Assembly: GCA_017893485.1 (NCBI GenBank)
Contig: CM030363.1
Location: forward strand, 82,562,230 to 82,626,229
Length of the DNA: 64,000 bases
Source: Hemerocallis citrina
Lineage: Eukaryota > Streptophyta > Magnoliopsida > Asparagales > Asphodelaceae
Direction of reading: 5' to 3'
Shown one piece after another: positions 24,716-37,517 of this stretch. Each line of letters starts with the position of its first letter. Position 1 is the first letter of the stretch. The position numbers and the translations under genes were made by a program. The notes under the pieces were generated by a model. It had not been told where the DNA came from and searched no databases. It saw only the letters and a list, made by a program, of their open reading frames with translations.

Positions 24716-26394
24716 AATGGTGAAATGGAAGATGTACGTTCCATATGCACCGGGATATTGGACATTTAATTTAAGTATGATGTTATGTTTTGAAATTCGT
24801 GATATAAAAATAGTTACAAAAGTAAGAAATGGAGTTGAAAGTCACACGATGGAATATTAAAATAGATGTATAGATTATAAATATCAAACACAATAGTACA
24901 AAATAGTAGTAGTGAAAATGATTTATAAAAGTAATGAGAAAAACGGAATGAAATACATGCATAAGCACAAATGCGAATATGAATAAGAAAATAAATATGC
25001 AGTGTAGTAAATTTACACAATAAATATATCATAAAATATACAGTAATGTAGGAATTAAACAAGTGTAAAATGATATGCATAGTAAGTATGTTGAAATATA
25101 TGGTACATATATAGTAATTAGTAGGAAGTACATGTAGAAATCAAGAATGTAATGATAATAAAAATTAAGTAAAATATAATTAGTGCGTGCATATTGTACA
25201 TTTGAGAAGTATAAAGCAACAAAATTAATAAGTAACTTTAAATAGTGCAAAGTAAATATAACAAAAGCAGTAAACAGTAAGTAATAATAATAAAGGTATT
25301 GAATATAAGGTGCAAAAACATAATAAATAATAAAAATTTAAACGTGCAGAGATATATCATATTTTTATGAGTAAAATACTACAATCAAGTTTAAATGCTC
25401 CAAAATAAATAAGACAATACAAAATAATGGAAAATATAATATCAAAAAATCCAAGTATATATAAAATGAAAGTAAATATGAAAAAACAAAATTTATAATA
25501 TAGTAAAAACAATAACGAAGGAAAATAGGAGTTGCGATAATAACTTAACATGTAGTAATTCAAAACTTAATGTAATATGTAAAAGTAATAGAAAAATATA
25601 CGAGTAACGTAAAAGCGCATGAAAGTAAGAAAGATAAAAACATCAAGAAAGAAATGAGTAAGAGTTGCAAAATAAAAATGAACGTGTGAAATGCTAAAGG
25701 ATGCACTATTGAATTACAGCAAAAGTTGCAATATAATAATTTGGACAAAAGAATAAAAAGTAAAAAAACAATAGTAATGTCATAGAAACAATTTTAAAAG
25801 AACAAACAAGACGATTAGCGAAAGCTTAATGATTGTACTAATGAATAGAAATAATATAAACTCGGTTAGAGATATAGAAACTAAAAATAAAATCAATCAC
25901 TGACAATAAAAGAAACCAAATAAAAGTAGAAATAAGTTACTTTACACAAAAGTTATCTAGTAAGCAAACAAATATAAAACAGTAAAGTGATAGGATACAA
26001 GAGTGAGAACTACAAAACTAAGAAACTTTTAAAAAAAATACAAGAGAATAAATAATTAAAAGAACGTAGCGGAAGATAATTTAATTTAATAACTGAAAAA
26101 ATACTAGCGAAAATCATAGAATCCAAAAATTATATACAGTGAGTAAAACATGAAAAGATATAGTGAATATTAGTAAGTGAGATAGAAAAGATACAAGTTG
26201 AAGGGATAATACCTTACATAATAAAATATCAAATGCTTAAAGAGAACAAAAGAGGTCAAAAAAAGCTAGTGAGAAAAGTATATGCTTTATGCAAAAATAA
26301 CCAGTGCACTTGTGATAAAGAAATTCTATTCAAGTCTAAGCATACAAACAGTCTAAATCTCACTACAGGACTTCATGATCAAATAATCAAGTCA

Positions 26395-26525
26395 CATACA
26401 TCAGATGTCCACCAAGGTACTCACACTTCTAATGCCCACCTAGGTATCCATGCATTTAAAGTCCACTTGTGTATTCACACATCTAATGTCCACCTAGGTT
26501 CTCACACATCAAATGTCCTTTTATG
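26395..26525. repeat. 30-bp minisatellite near the primer site of B
   Basis: Four to five copies of a unit like CACACATCTAATGTCCACCT, followed by AGGTATTCA or AGGTTCTCA, lie 60-190 bp from the primer site, within the likely leader of the RNA. Confidence 0.8.
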
Positions 26526-26565
26526 TTTATTCCCCATACCATGTTTAAAATTACTAATTGAAACA

Positions 26566-26580
26566 TGCTCTTATACCAAT
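26566..26580 (-). other. Primer binding site of element B
   Basis: The minus strand reads TTGGTATAAGAGCAT a few bases inside the LTR end, a one-mismatch version of the Met-tRNA-type site TGGTATCAGAGC. Confidence 0.7.
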
Positions 26581-26583
26581 CTC

Positions 26584-28492
26584 TGTAGCGCCCCGAATTT
26601 TCATTATAATATTTCAGAAATACGTGGCACAATTTTCAGCATCAACCTCAATGTAATAGTAAACATAGTCAAAACACAGATAAAATTTTCAACTTTTATT
26701 ACATCAATTGTTTATAAAACGCAGTGGAAAATTGAATACCTTGAATTACAATTTCTATAATTTACAACACATTCTTTTACAATTTACATAAGCCACATTA
26801 TCATTCTACCACATGCATCCAAATCCCAATGCTATAGGTACCTAACTGTAAAATATAAGGCTAGAGATAACCCTAACCCCCAAAACTACGGGGTCAGCCA
26901 TAACGGTGTGAGTGACATCAAAAGAAATACGATATAAATGAAACATAAAGGAATAAAATTATAAACAACACATACCAAAAGTAGTAACAAGAGGATAATG
27001 AAATAACGATAAATAAAGCATGAAAACATCCAGTGAAACTAGACTAAGTGTCAAGTGTAGGAAAACAGAAAATAAACATGCATAAAACCAAATCAAGAAA
27101 ATACAAATGCAATATGATGACTCTCTAATGCATACTTGTCGGATTCTATGCATTCCATACTACATAGGTCCGATGCACTCCCTTATCGTTCTCCACTTTA
27201 TAGGGTTAGATCCCTCGTTATGCAACTAATCATACTACGGTGATAGAAATAAAATCTAGATTACTCTGCGAATAGGCATCATAACCCTCGACGCGCAAGC
27301 ATCATGTAAGAATAGCTCAAAAAAATCGGAGAATCACCTCCCTTGCCGTGTACCCCACCGCCGCCCCTCGACATGCAAGTACACAGGCACATCTTGTGAA
27401 TAGACTTGTCGGCCCTTGACACGCGAATGTACCTGTATGTTACGTGAATAGGCACTGCAGACCCTCGACACGCGAACATACTAATAGTCCTCTCGAGACA
27501 GAACACACAAGTCCTGGAACGCATCTGTTGGACTGGATCCCAAGAGCATATACTAGCGTTTTCCAAGTTCCATCACATCTCTACTAGTGTATGTCCTTAA
27601 GTTGATTATATTTAAAACACAAATTCTCCCTCTCTAGAGTTAGTGTATCCTGCCGGATTTAATTCCACAACAACAACCTCAAGACCCAATTGGTCCAAAT
27701 CCACAAAATCTCATCTGCCGGTTCACAGGACTCCCACTCAACTCCTAGAGATTCACAAATCGAATATCAACACAAAATCTTTCATTAAAACTCTTAATTC
27801 ATCATCAAAACGTTTATATCAAGAAAATTCCTTTAATCAACAAAACCCAAATTCATTCAAGACGCTCACAAATTTGTAGAACTGAAATAAAATATTAAAT
27901 CCATTAAATAACTGAGTTTTGTATTTTGAAGTCGTGGAAAAATCACAAAATATCAATCCCTTCGAAAGCCGTATATATTTCACTTTATAAAGTCATAGAA
28001 ATACAATTTAAATTCTATTATAATCAACATATAACTCTCTGTAAAATACTGCAATCTCTAGTAAAAATATCAACTAATACAATAGAACAATAATCCATAA
28101 GTTCAAAGAAATAATTGTTCAAGAAAAACGACAAAAACTCAAGAAAACAGCCAGCAAAACAGTTGATTGTCGACTGTCAAAAATGGGTTAAAAGATTGTG
28201 GTCGACTGTCAAGTGAAATTCCCAAACCCAAAAGAATGTCAGTCGACCATCTCCCACAGTTCAAAATGGGGCAGTCGATCGACAGCTGATATTCAGCCTG
28301 CTTCGAAATTCGTGCACTTTCAAACTGACACTTCGTTAAATCTTTGTAAAATCACAAACTTGTAAAATAAAATTTCTGAGATGATCAAATACAACTTGTC
28401 TAACATACTGGAGTTTTAAAACAAATCAAAATCTCATCAAGATCATAAAAGAGCAATTTTTCATTAAAAAACTCTTCAAAACAGTTGAAGTA

Positions 28493-28553
<61 letters not shown>

Positions 28554-28740
28554 GTTTAAGCATCCGTTAAAGTATCAAGATCTATCAAATAAGAGTAGTA
28601 TAATGTTCAAATTTAACTTCGGAATTAATACAATCAAGATTCAATCGAAATTTCACAAAACATCAATTTTCGACAACTTCTTCAAAGCAGGATATATATG
28701 AAAGTGTGTATATATATGTATATAATTGTGGGTGTGTATA
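26584..28740 (-). repeat. 5' LTR of element B, truncated
   Basis: On the plus strand it begins TGTAGCGCCCCGAATTTTC and follows the 3' LTR through the CTCGAC minisatellite (27260-27560), the GTCGAC palindromes and the (TA)n tract (28495-28549), which contains no element X. It stops at 28740 where LTR H begins; the remaining 1.6-1.7 kb is missing. Confidence 0.82.
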
Positions 28741-28807
28741 TGTCACGCCCCGCTTCCCAAAAAATAGAATACGAGCACATGACATTTGCCCAGCGAATGA
28801 ATAACGT

Positions 28808-29747
28808 TGTTAGAACTCGAATATCTTAAAATAGAAAATTCCTAACAATGTTTGTGAAGAACTACAAGTACAGAAATAAAAGAACAAACAAGACACTTCA
28901 ATACAGAGTCGAGATTAAGATCTCTATCCTTAAAGCAAAATTCACCCCGTAGTGTGACGGTAGCTGACAAATTGCCTTCAGGATACAACTGTATTACCTT
29001 TACCTGAAGAGCAGCACCCTAGCTTCAGAGATATCAGCGAATAAGTTGCTGTGTTGAACTCTCGAACTCAGAGGAAGAAGAAGAAGAAGATTATCAAGTT
29101 CAAAAACCTATGTCTCTGGCAGACAAAATTGCAGTCTTATAGGTATTGAGGGTGTAACTGATGGATCATGCATCCATTACTCTGTAATAACAGAGTAATT
29201 GTCCATTACTCTGTAACAACAAAGAGTAATAGCTCAAAAAACGTAACTGATGGCTGTTATAGTATAATGGCACTAGTTACAAAATTTCAAACGCATCAAA
29301 AAATAGATACATCAGAAAATTGGAGCGGGGCAAAAAATAATGTAGGCCATGCCAAACTAGAAGCCGAGGCCGGAGCTGGGGCTGAGCCAGGCTGGGCACG
29401 CGCGCGCGCGTGTTTGTAACTTTGGCTAAGTCCTTTCTCCACTACATGTTAGTGGTAACCCCAGGGCTACACCCTTTAGTCCGTTTCGTTAGCTTATATA
29501 CTAGAGAAATCTTCCCCAACTTCCGATGTGGGACTATCCATTTTCTCCAAATTTCCAAGTTAGTACATTTCGAGTACCCAACTTTGGACCAACATTTCTC
29601 ATTCATACGGAATCCATTTTTGGCAAATCTGTACATTATGGAATAGTACTTGACGAGAGGAACGTAATCCAATCACTTTCTGGCACCGCCAGTGGTCGGA
29701 GCCCACCGGAATCCGGCCCGAAAAATATGCCAAAAGTATTTCCAACA
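28808..29747 (-). mobile_element. Solo LTR J (940 bp) with AACGT target duplication
   Basis: Bounded by TGTTAGAAC and TTTCCAACA, and flanked by AACGT on both sides (28803-28807 and 29748-29752). Read on the minus strand it starts TGTTGGAAATAC, has the common plant LTR motif AGTCCCACATCGGAAG (29517-29535 region) and a TATATAAG box at 29494-29501. This layout suits a Copia-type LTR. There is no interior, so it arose by LTR-LTR recombination. A (CG)6 run lies near 29400. Confidence 0.85.
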
Positions 29748-30513
29748 AACGTCACCCATAAGCTGTTTATCTGATTAACTTAACAATATAATAAATACAT
29801 AATAATTGCGCAGGTAGTAATAATAATCTCATGAACAATAATACTTGGAATAAACAATATAAGATATCTAAATACACTAATAATCCAACTTCTGGAACAA
29901 TAATAAAATCCAGGACATAAGCCCAATACAATAATAAATCCCAATAGTAACAAGTCTCAATACAATAAGTTTATTAAAGATAGCATTCAATTATAAAGCA
30001 ATAGTTCTTTAGAAAGTTTGTTCTCCAATCCCAGCAGGCAATTCTTCTTTATTACCTGTGAACACTTCATCTAAAAAGAGAAGAAAAATTATCCTTGGAG
30101 CAAGTCGTGGACAGCAAGTAGAGAAAGCAAAGAACAATGAAATAACGGTGTAATAATGATTTCAGTGGATCAATAGGAATCAATAACATGGCAAGATAAC
30201 AATAATCAATATCACAGTAATCAATGCAATGGTGTAACAATGATTCAATATTTGGTAACAATAATCAATGGTCCATATCAATAATACTTAGCCAATATTC
30301 GATATCAATAGGAACAATGATGAACTATATGCAGTGTCAACGTTGTGTCAATCCTTATGTCTATTAATCATTTAAATCCTAACTAATGTAGCACTTCATG
30401 CGTCTCATTTATTTACCACATGGTTGCTACATACAAACAAGTTACGTTTAGACTTAGTGGTGGATTTTATAGTTCATGTACCCGGGTTCGATCTAAACGA
30501 TTCTCTTCAGTAT

Positions 30514-30617
30514 TCAGTTATTCAGTTATTCAATCATTCAGTATCAATATCCATGGAACAATATGCAGTTATCCAGTTATTCAGTCATTCAGTCATTCAG
30601 TCATTCAGTCATTCAGT
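30514..30617. repeat. ATTCAGTC/ATTCAGTT tandem repeat in LTR H
   Basis: About ten copies of an 8-bp unit. It generates small overlapping open frames that are not genes. Confidence 0.85.
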
Positions 30618-30857
30618 AATTGTAGAGAACCACGAGCTCCCTTCCGAGTACAGTCTCTATATTGTCCACTATTTAGGTCAACCCTTAAAACCCGGCTTGA
30701 TTAACAATTTTATTAATGCAACAATACAATACAATATGCAAATTGAGGCATTAGATGGACAATAGTAAAAATGGGGGAACAATAAAACGATAACTAGATA
30801 GGAAAATTAGGATGATGGTAATAGGACACTAGGATCATGCAATGCAACATATATACT

Positions 30858-31140
30858 GGGGGTGAACCAATACAACGTCTAAGTATGATGCTCCCTCTCC
30901 ATCTCCCTCTCCCTCCCACCTGAACCCCATCACCGGGACCTACACTCCCATCCTCTCCCTGAGCCGCATCTATCTGGTTTTCCTCACCTTCCTCCTGTGC
31001 TTCTTCTTCATGCCAGCAGTCTAAACCACCACTTCTCTTCTACAAGACCTAATACAAAATCAAAACATTTCTTATCAGAGTTTGGTTTTAACAAAAGAAA
31101 AGGTACCATCAGAGCTGCCAATCGTTCTGTCGTAGTTGGA
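30858..31140. other. Unassigned pyrimidine-rich junction, possible LINE leader
   Basis: CTCCCTCTCC-rich sequence between the end of LTR H homology and the Pro-rich LINE ORF1. There is no gene. It could be the 5' untranslated region of the LINE. Confidence 0.35.
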
Positions 31141-34123
31141 GTAAAGCAGTTGTGGGCCCAACGAGAGGGTCCGCCACCACCTCCTATGTGAGCCAACCAC
31201 TGAGGTCCCCCCACCCAACACCCAACCCCCTACCACTCATGCCACCAACTCCATCCCCTTCCCTCTACCCTCCCCCCCCACCCCACACCCAACCCCCTGC
31301 CACTAATGCCACTAACTCCATCCCCTACCCTCTACCCCTACCACCACCTCCTCCACCGAAGTCATTACCCGCCCCTCCCAATGGTTTTCCCTACAAAGCC
31401 CCACCACCCCCACCTTTCCCCTCTACAGGATGACAACAAAGGGCTCAGACTAGATCTCTCCCCCGTGCGTGCACACCGCAGTATGCATCAGCGTCGAAAT
31501 GGGCGAGCTTACAGTCATCACCGCCTCGCAACGTCGCCACCAAGAGGAAGGGCCCACAGAGAGGGTCCTCCTACAAGCTCTTTCGAGCGTAAAAGAACCC
31601 CCCCCCTAAGGGACCATTGCCGCTACTATGGTGAGAGGCAAGATCAGAGGCAATATGTCCAGAGGAAACATGAGCAGCATAGGTACCATCCTACCATTCC
31701 AAAGACAAAGCCCCCCCCCCCCCAAACACCACAACAACCATGGCCCCAAGGCACATACACAAAGCCCAACACCCAATTCCTCCCCCAACCCCCTCCACCT
31801 CCGAATTGGGAGGGCAAAACACATATTGCCCCACTTCATCAACCCCGTTCCACCTCATAAAACCCACAACTTCCTACACTGAACCCTCCCCAGTCTTTGC
31901 CATTGCAGACACAAGTAACTCAGTCACCGCTGAAGTCCATGGTTGAGAGGGCCCAAGGAGAGGGTCCACAAAATGAGGTTAGGGTGGAAGGGGCACTGGG
32001 TCGAGTGGGGAAATGTTTGAGACGGGATAGTGGATAGAAGTTTGCAGTAAAGCAAAGAAGAGGTTCAATTTCTCACTACCAAATCAACCAGAGAGCAGAA
32101 AAAAGTAAAGGAAAGGGAAACACAAACCAGTGTCGTGTTTCAACTGCAGTGAACTGGGTCACTTCCGACAAGAATGCACGAAAGAGGTGCGCTACCTAAA
32201 ATGCATGAAATGGGCTCACATGTAATATGTGTGCACAAACGTAGCCACCTCCAACAACGATGATGAGCGACCGGTTAGAAGAGGCAGATCGCTAGATAAC
32301 CCAACTTTCATCCAACTTGCCAACAGCCTAGAAACGATCAAACCCAAAGAGAAATGGCTCCGTCAATGGTGTGTCATTGCTAAAGTTAAAGCAAGGTGCC
32401 CATCGGATAACCACCTCCTCCATGCGTTGAACACGAAATGGCCATTGAAAGACCACAGGGACTGGGTTGCTAAAAAAATGTGCCACCTCCAATTTCTAGT
32501 GTCTTTTTCGTCGGAGGAGAAGATGATTGAGGTCTCCAACATGGGTGTATTGAATTTTGGTTACTTCAAGATGGAGTTCTTCCCATGGTCGCCCAGATTC
32601 GGGGCTGAGCTGCCGCAAAGGGGAGAGATATTGGGTTTGGATCCACAATGTGCCATTCCACTTCTGGAAGAGAGAAGCTTTGCAATAGATCATCTCTGAG
32701 TTTGGAACAATCGAAGACATAGACAAAAAGACGATCCGACGGTCGGAAATTGTATCAACTAGGATACTGATCATAAGCCCAGACATCACCCTAATTCTCC
32801 GCTTTGCAAAAGGTCTTCTCTTTCGAGCAGTCATACCTAATTAGGTTTTTTCTTGACAAGCAAGTGGAGTCGAAGATGGAGGAGCCCCTATCCATCTCAT
32901 CCCCTTCCACCGCACTCAGAGACGGCTGATCATACAGGCAGGTGGTCTCCAATGAGTCAGACCTCACCTTGGATAGGGTGCATGAGATAGAGAGGGAGAA
33001 CCGTGAAGTCATCAGAGTTGCAAAGGGAAAGGAGGTTCGCCATGGCCAGGTGACGGCGAGCGTTGACCCTCAAAAAACTCCATCTTTCAACGACGGTCAA
33101 AATCAGGGCTTGACCAAAAAATCCAACTGTCAGAAGGGCATGCACATGGTGGATCTGCACCCAGAGCCAAGTATGGCGGATGTCGCAAACCCAGACCCCC
33201 CACCTTGGAAGTTTCTTCAAACATAGAGCTCAAAAAGGAAACCAACCTCTAGTAGCTAGGGAAGAGAAGCTACGTGGGGAGCAGGTGGCTAAAGCGGTTA
33301 GCACTAGAAAAGATAGTAGCTTGTCCTTAAGCTTGATCAACAGACTAAGCCATTCGCCAACGATGGAAAAGTTGGAAACTTTGGGAAGGGAGTGGTTGAA
33401 TAAGGAGGCTATTCTGGGGAAGAAGACAAACGGGGCTGCTATCGAAACCAAAAGACTGGTTTCAAATGCAAAAGGAGGAAGTTTTGGGGTGATGAACAGG
33501 AGCAGAGGGGAGAAGGAACAGATGAGCGCAGCTTCATTTTCATCACTTCATCAATTCGAGAGGCAGATTTGTCGCCACTCACATCGACCGCAGTGCCAGC
33601 CAACAACAAAGCAACACGTGCCCCCTCCTACTGTCCATCGGTTGAAGCGTGTGACAAGCCAACAAGCAGCGTCATTTTGGTTGGGTTTGGTCCTAAAGAG
33701 AGGCCCAAAGACGATAATGGCAGTGTTTATAAAGGAAGTTTACTTATAAAGGATGGGCCTAAAGAGGGGACCAACTTAAACTTAAATTTGGAGATGCCCA
33801 GTGGAGTTTGCAATACTAATTCCCCAATAAATATTTCTCATAGTGGAACAGCTGGGAATGTGTGTGATTCTATTGGGGTGTCCAATTCAGTGTTAGAGAG
33901 CCACAGTGATGAGGAGGGTCAAGATGCGATGTTAAACCTCGAAGATGATTTGGTCTACTCTGATGAGGAGTCTGTGGAGTCAGAGGAGATTGCTGATGTT
34001 GCCTTGGATATCTCACTGGAGTTTGTCCCCTCCACTTTCCCTACCTCTCAACCGACCCCTCCTATATCTACATACCGCGACAAAGGTTTCAGAGTACAGA
34101 AAGTGGCTAAAAGAGCAATTTAG
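31141..34123 (+). pseudogene. LINE ORF1 (nucleic-acid-binding protein), degenerate
   Basis: A strongly Pro-rich leader (about 31190-31880) is followed by a CCHC zinc knuckle at 32136-32177 (C-F-N-C, G-H, then C after four residues), typical of the RNA-binding ORF1 protein of plant L1-like elements. Downstream, 32330-32860 holds the EKWLRQWCVIAK and LLEERSFAI stretches, with frame changes in between. An acidic, Ser-rich C-terminal region (33570-34123) has EEIADVALDIS. Stops occur directly after the knuckle (near 32222) and repeatedly beyond. ORF1 normally coats LINE RNA. Domain order is somewhat unusual for plants, where a DUF4283-type domain usually precedes the knuckle. Confidence 0.65.
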
Positions 34124-34395
34124 GAGTCCTTGGATGATTATCTGGAGATTGCGACAGCAGCTAAATCGGTTAAGACTTACGACGGAGGTGCGCGTTCCTT
34201 CCTAGATTCTATTTTTAATTTCATGATTGATACTGAGATTTTTAGTATAGCCAAAACCTGTGGTCTAGCGATGAGCGATACTGATAGGAACGCTTTCCTC
34301 CTAAATAAGATTAGGGGGCGGGAGAGTGATAGAGTTAATCTCATCTCGAACTTGTCCGATAAGGAGAGTCATGGTCCCATATCTAATTGTAGTTA

Positions 34396-37135
34396 ATGGA
34401 GGCTCTCTTCTGGAACGTTAGAGGCCTGGGCTAGGCAGGGCAAGCGGGAAATGGTTAGAGATTTCATTGCTAAATCAAAAGTTAGCATTGTTGGTTGCAG
34501 GAGACCAAACTGACCCACATCCCTAGACTAAGTAGACTGGGGGGGATCGCATTTCAGAATGGAAAATTTTCCCTTCTTTTGGGGTCTCGGGGGTTATTGC
34601 CTTAGGGTTTAATCCTGAAGTGTTTATCTGCCTAGATGAATTCCATGGGCAATTCTCGTTGTCAGTCCTACTCCAATGCAGATCCGACCTGTGGACCCAG
34701 TCTATTACAGTGGTATATGGTATGCACATTACTACAGCTAGGTTGGAATTCTGGACTGAACTACGTGCAATTAAAGCACATTAGTCGCACCCATGGATTG
34801 TGGGGTGAGATTTTAACATCACCACGTTTGCTTCTGAGCACAAGGGCAGAGGATCTAGTGACTCTGATAGGGAAATATTTAACGAGCTTATCGCGGACCT
34901 GGAACTAGTTGAAATTCCCATCACTAATAGGCTTTTTACTTGGTCAAATATGCAAGTAGCACCCATCTTAGCTAAGCTCGATAGGATCTTGGTCTCCACA
35001 GAGTGGGAGACCAAATTCCCATCGACTTAGGCCAAGGCCCTTCCTAAACCAACCTCGGATCATGTCCCTATTATCCTCTCTTTCCGGAGAAGTGCATCCC
35101 AGTAAATTCCCCAAGTTTAGATTCAAAAAAGCGTGGTTGGAAATCCAAGGCTTCCATCACTTGGTTAACGAGAATTGGTCATGCCCCACTAGAGGGACTG
35201 AAGCATCCGCAATTTGGTGCGAAAAAATTTGAAGACTGCGGGCCAAGCTCAGGAATGGAATCAGACCAGATTTGCACTAATCTGGAGAGCAAAAGATTCC
35301 CTCCTTGAAGGCATTGAGGAGTTGGAAAAGACGGAGGAAACTAGGGTACTAGAGCAGGAGGAGTAGAATAGGTTGCTTCAGCTCCGAGAAGACATTCACC
35401 AACTCTATCGACTTGAGGAACTCAAATGGCAACAGCGATCCAGAATTTTGTGGCTCAAGGAAGGAGACGTAAATACAGCATTCTTCCACCGTGTTGCCAG
35501 TGCCCATCGTAGATTTAATCCCATTCATTCGATCCATTTGGAGTCTGGAGAGATTCAAGGGGACAGGATATCACGGGAGCTTTCCAATCCCACTTTAACT
35601 ATCTCTTTGGACAGAAGGCAGATTTGAGAGTCCTGATGCACCACGAATTCTGGAAAGGTTTAGCGAAAGAATCTGAACCCATGCTTCGTTCCCTCGAAGC
35701 TCTTTTTATGGAAAAGGAAATTCGGGAGGCAGTGCAGCAACTCGGAAAGGACAAAGCCCCAGGTTCAGATGGTTTCCCACTCCTGTTCTACCAGGTGTTC
35801 TGGGAGTAAATCAAGGACGACCTGATTAACCTGTTCGCTGATCTCTATGAACATAAACTGAAGCTAGGTAGAATTAATTTTTCTGAGGTGGTGTTGATCC
35901 CTAAGAAAGAAGACTCCCTGCGGGTGGGGAACTTCTGCCCTATTAGTCTCCTTAATTGCTCAGTTAAGATTATCACCAAGACCCTGGCTAATAGGTTGGG
36001 ACAGGTGATGGACGGACTCATTAGTAACGAGCAAACAGGGTTCGTTAAAGGACGGTGTATTTAGGACAGTACGGCCACAGTGGAAGAAACTATCCATCAC
36101 TGCCACACGTCAAATGCTAAGAGCTACATACTAAAATTAGACTTTGAGAAAGCTTATGACTCGGTTGAATGGGAATGTCTCCTAGAAGCGCTGGCTGGAA
36201 AAGGATTTGGGGCTAGATGGATCTGATGGATCCACACATGTCTCACCACCAGTAGAACTACTATTTTAGTAAATGGGGTCTCGGTCAGCCTTTCTCATGT
36301 AAACGAAGCCTTAGACAAGGAAATCCCCTCTCCCCCTCCTCTTCACCATTGTGGCAGATGTATTGCGGGCCATGATGGCTGACTGAAGCAGGGCCAACTG
36401 GATCTCGCCGGTGGCCAGGGGAGTCAATTGCCAAGGTTGCTCTATCCTCCAATACACAGACGATACTCTCCTATTTGGAAATGGCAATCTCGAGGAAATT
36501 ACCGCTTTCAAAGGAATTCTCTATAGTTTTGAAGCTTGGTCGGGACTCAGGGTTAACTTCCATAAAAGTGCTCTTATCACCATTGCCCTTACTACAGAGG
36601 AGGCACAAGAACATGCCACAATTCTTAACTGCTCCATCGAGAGTTTCCCCATTAAATACCAGGGATTACCTTTGAGACCGGGGAAACTTAATTGAAGTAT
36701 ATATGTTGACCGGGTGGAAAACCGTCTGGCTTGCTGGAAAGGTAAAGCCTTATCCTTAGGAGGAAGAGTCACTCTTATCAATGCAGTTCTCTCAAATTTA
36801 CCTACATATTATTTGTTCTTTTTCAAAATGCCATGGTGGGTTATCCAAAGAATTGAACGAACTCGAAAATGGTTTTTATGGAAGGGGGCAAGTCTAGATA
36901 GTGGCGGATATCACCTCATCAGATGGAAAAAAGCTTGTATGAAAAAGATACACAGAGGACTAGGTGTTATTGATCTATGAGATATGAATCTGGCCTTCCT
37001 GGGAAAATGGTGGTGGAAAGTCTTTCCCCCTAATGGAGAAGGGTGGAAGGATTTCATTCAGACATATCTACATGGGAATGGCACGAGAAATTTGGGGTTC
37101 AGGGTAGGGCCATGTGCTTCCTGGTTCTAGAAAGG
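34396..37135 (+). pseudogene. LINE ORF2 (endonuclease plus reverse transcriptase), degenerate
   Basis: It starts MEALFWNVRGLG at 34396, the first motif of the apurinic-type endonuclease. A QETK-like segment near 34500 and SDHVPIILSF near 35056 mark its other active-site positions. The reverse transcriptase shows KAPGSDGF near 35755, FEKAYDSVEW near 36150, the catalytic box as YTDD at about 36453 (usually YADD or FADD), then a GGYHLIRWKKA block near 36905. Stops interrupt it at 35807, 36062 and 36224, with frameshifts elsewhere. Homology fades near 37135 without an RNase H or zf-RVT end or poly-A tail, so the 3' end is missing. It would have nicked and primed the target DNA; it is now dead. 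Confidence 0.88.
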
Positions 37136-37517
37136 TATCGCTAATTCGAAATTGCTCCTACAACTCGTTGAAACCCCCCAAACAACAAGTTTGGAGTCCA
37201 ACACCTGGTTTGACGCCGCTTTAGCCACTTACAAATAAGCAAGTGCTAAGCAGCTCACTATTCAGAATTGCTCCTACAACTCGTTGTTAACTCTGAAACA
37301 AATAGTTCGAAGTTCGCAATCATGGTTCGAAATAGCCCTCACAGCATGCAAGTATGCGGTTTCGGGGCTCAAAACGACCATTCAAATTACTCCCACTACT
37401 AGTTAAATTTTACAACAAGCAAGTTCGAAGACCAGCTCTTTTCCAGGGCTATCTCCAAAATTTTACTCGAACTAGGGCCCAGCTCGCCCCTAGAGCTGCT
37501 CCCTCGGCTAAAAAACT
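37136..37517. repeat. Tandem-repeat tract S, part 1
   Basis: Loose copies of GCTCCTACAACTCGTTG and TTCGAAG-containing units, ending with CCCAGCTCGCCCCTAGAGCTGCTCC. The last resembles the unit in parts 2-4 (CTCAACTCTCCCCTAGAGTTGCTCC). No gene. The tract is interrupted by solo LTR D1. Confidence 0.6.

Larger units (their letters stand above)
23602..26583 (-). other. Interior of element B, no retroelement proteins
   Basis: 2982 bp of A-rich DNA on the plus strand (T-rich in element sense). Its LTR-proximal end (minus strand) reads GAACAGAACTATTCTAAGCGGGGAGTGA, matching the pre-LTR end of pol-bearing element D at 63173-63215. No gag or pol motif is visible. Two minisatellites are present (24515-24715 and 26395-26525). 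Confidence 0.75.
10161..28740 (-). mobile_element. Element B: large non-coding Ty3/gypsy-type LTR retrotransposon
   Basis: On the minus strand the order is 5' LTR (28740-26584, incomplete), primer site, interior (26583-23602), polypurine tract and 3' LTR (23601-10161, with nested insertions). The LTR reads TGCAACACCCCGC at its start and ends CGCTACA or TGCTACA. The interior has no gag, protease, RT or integrase. This organisation, with LTRs near 3.8 kb and a 3.0-kb non-coding interior, is that of a LARD (large retrotransposon derivative), which depends on proteins from another element. Confidence 0.8.
28741..30857 (-). repeat. LTR H, gypsy LTR of the A/G/F group, truncated
   Basis: It begins TGTCACGCCCCGCTTCCC, the reverse complement of the LTR end of A and G. 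Further in, 30640-30710 matches the reverse of LTR F near 52370-52440 (AAGGGTTGAC, TACTCGG/CTCGGG), and 30800-30857 matches F near 52210. The 5' start of the LTR is missing: homology ends at about 30857. It carries a solo LTR (J) at 28808-29747. Confidence 0.7.

Noticed and set aside
31152..31882. Pro-rich open frames suggesting an extensin-like gene
   Set aside because: The sequence leads directly into the LINE CCHC knuckle and fits a degenerate LINE ORF1 leader.
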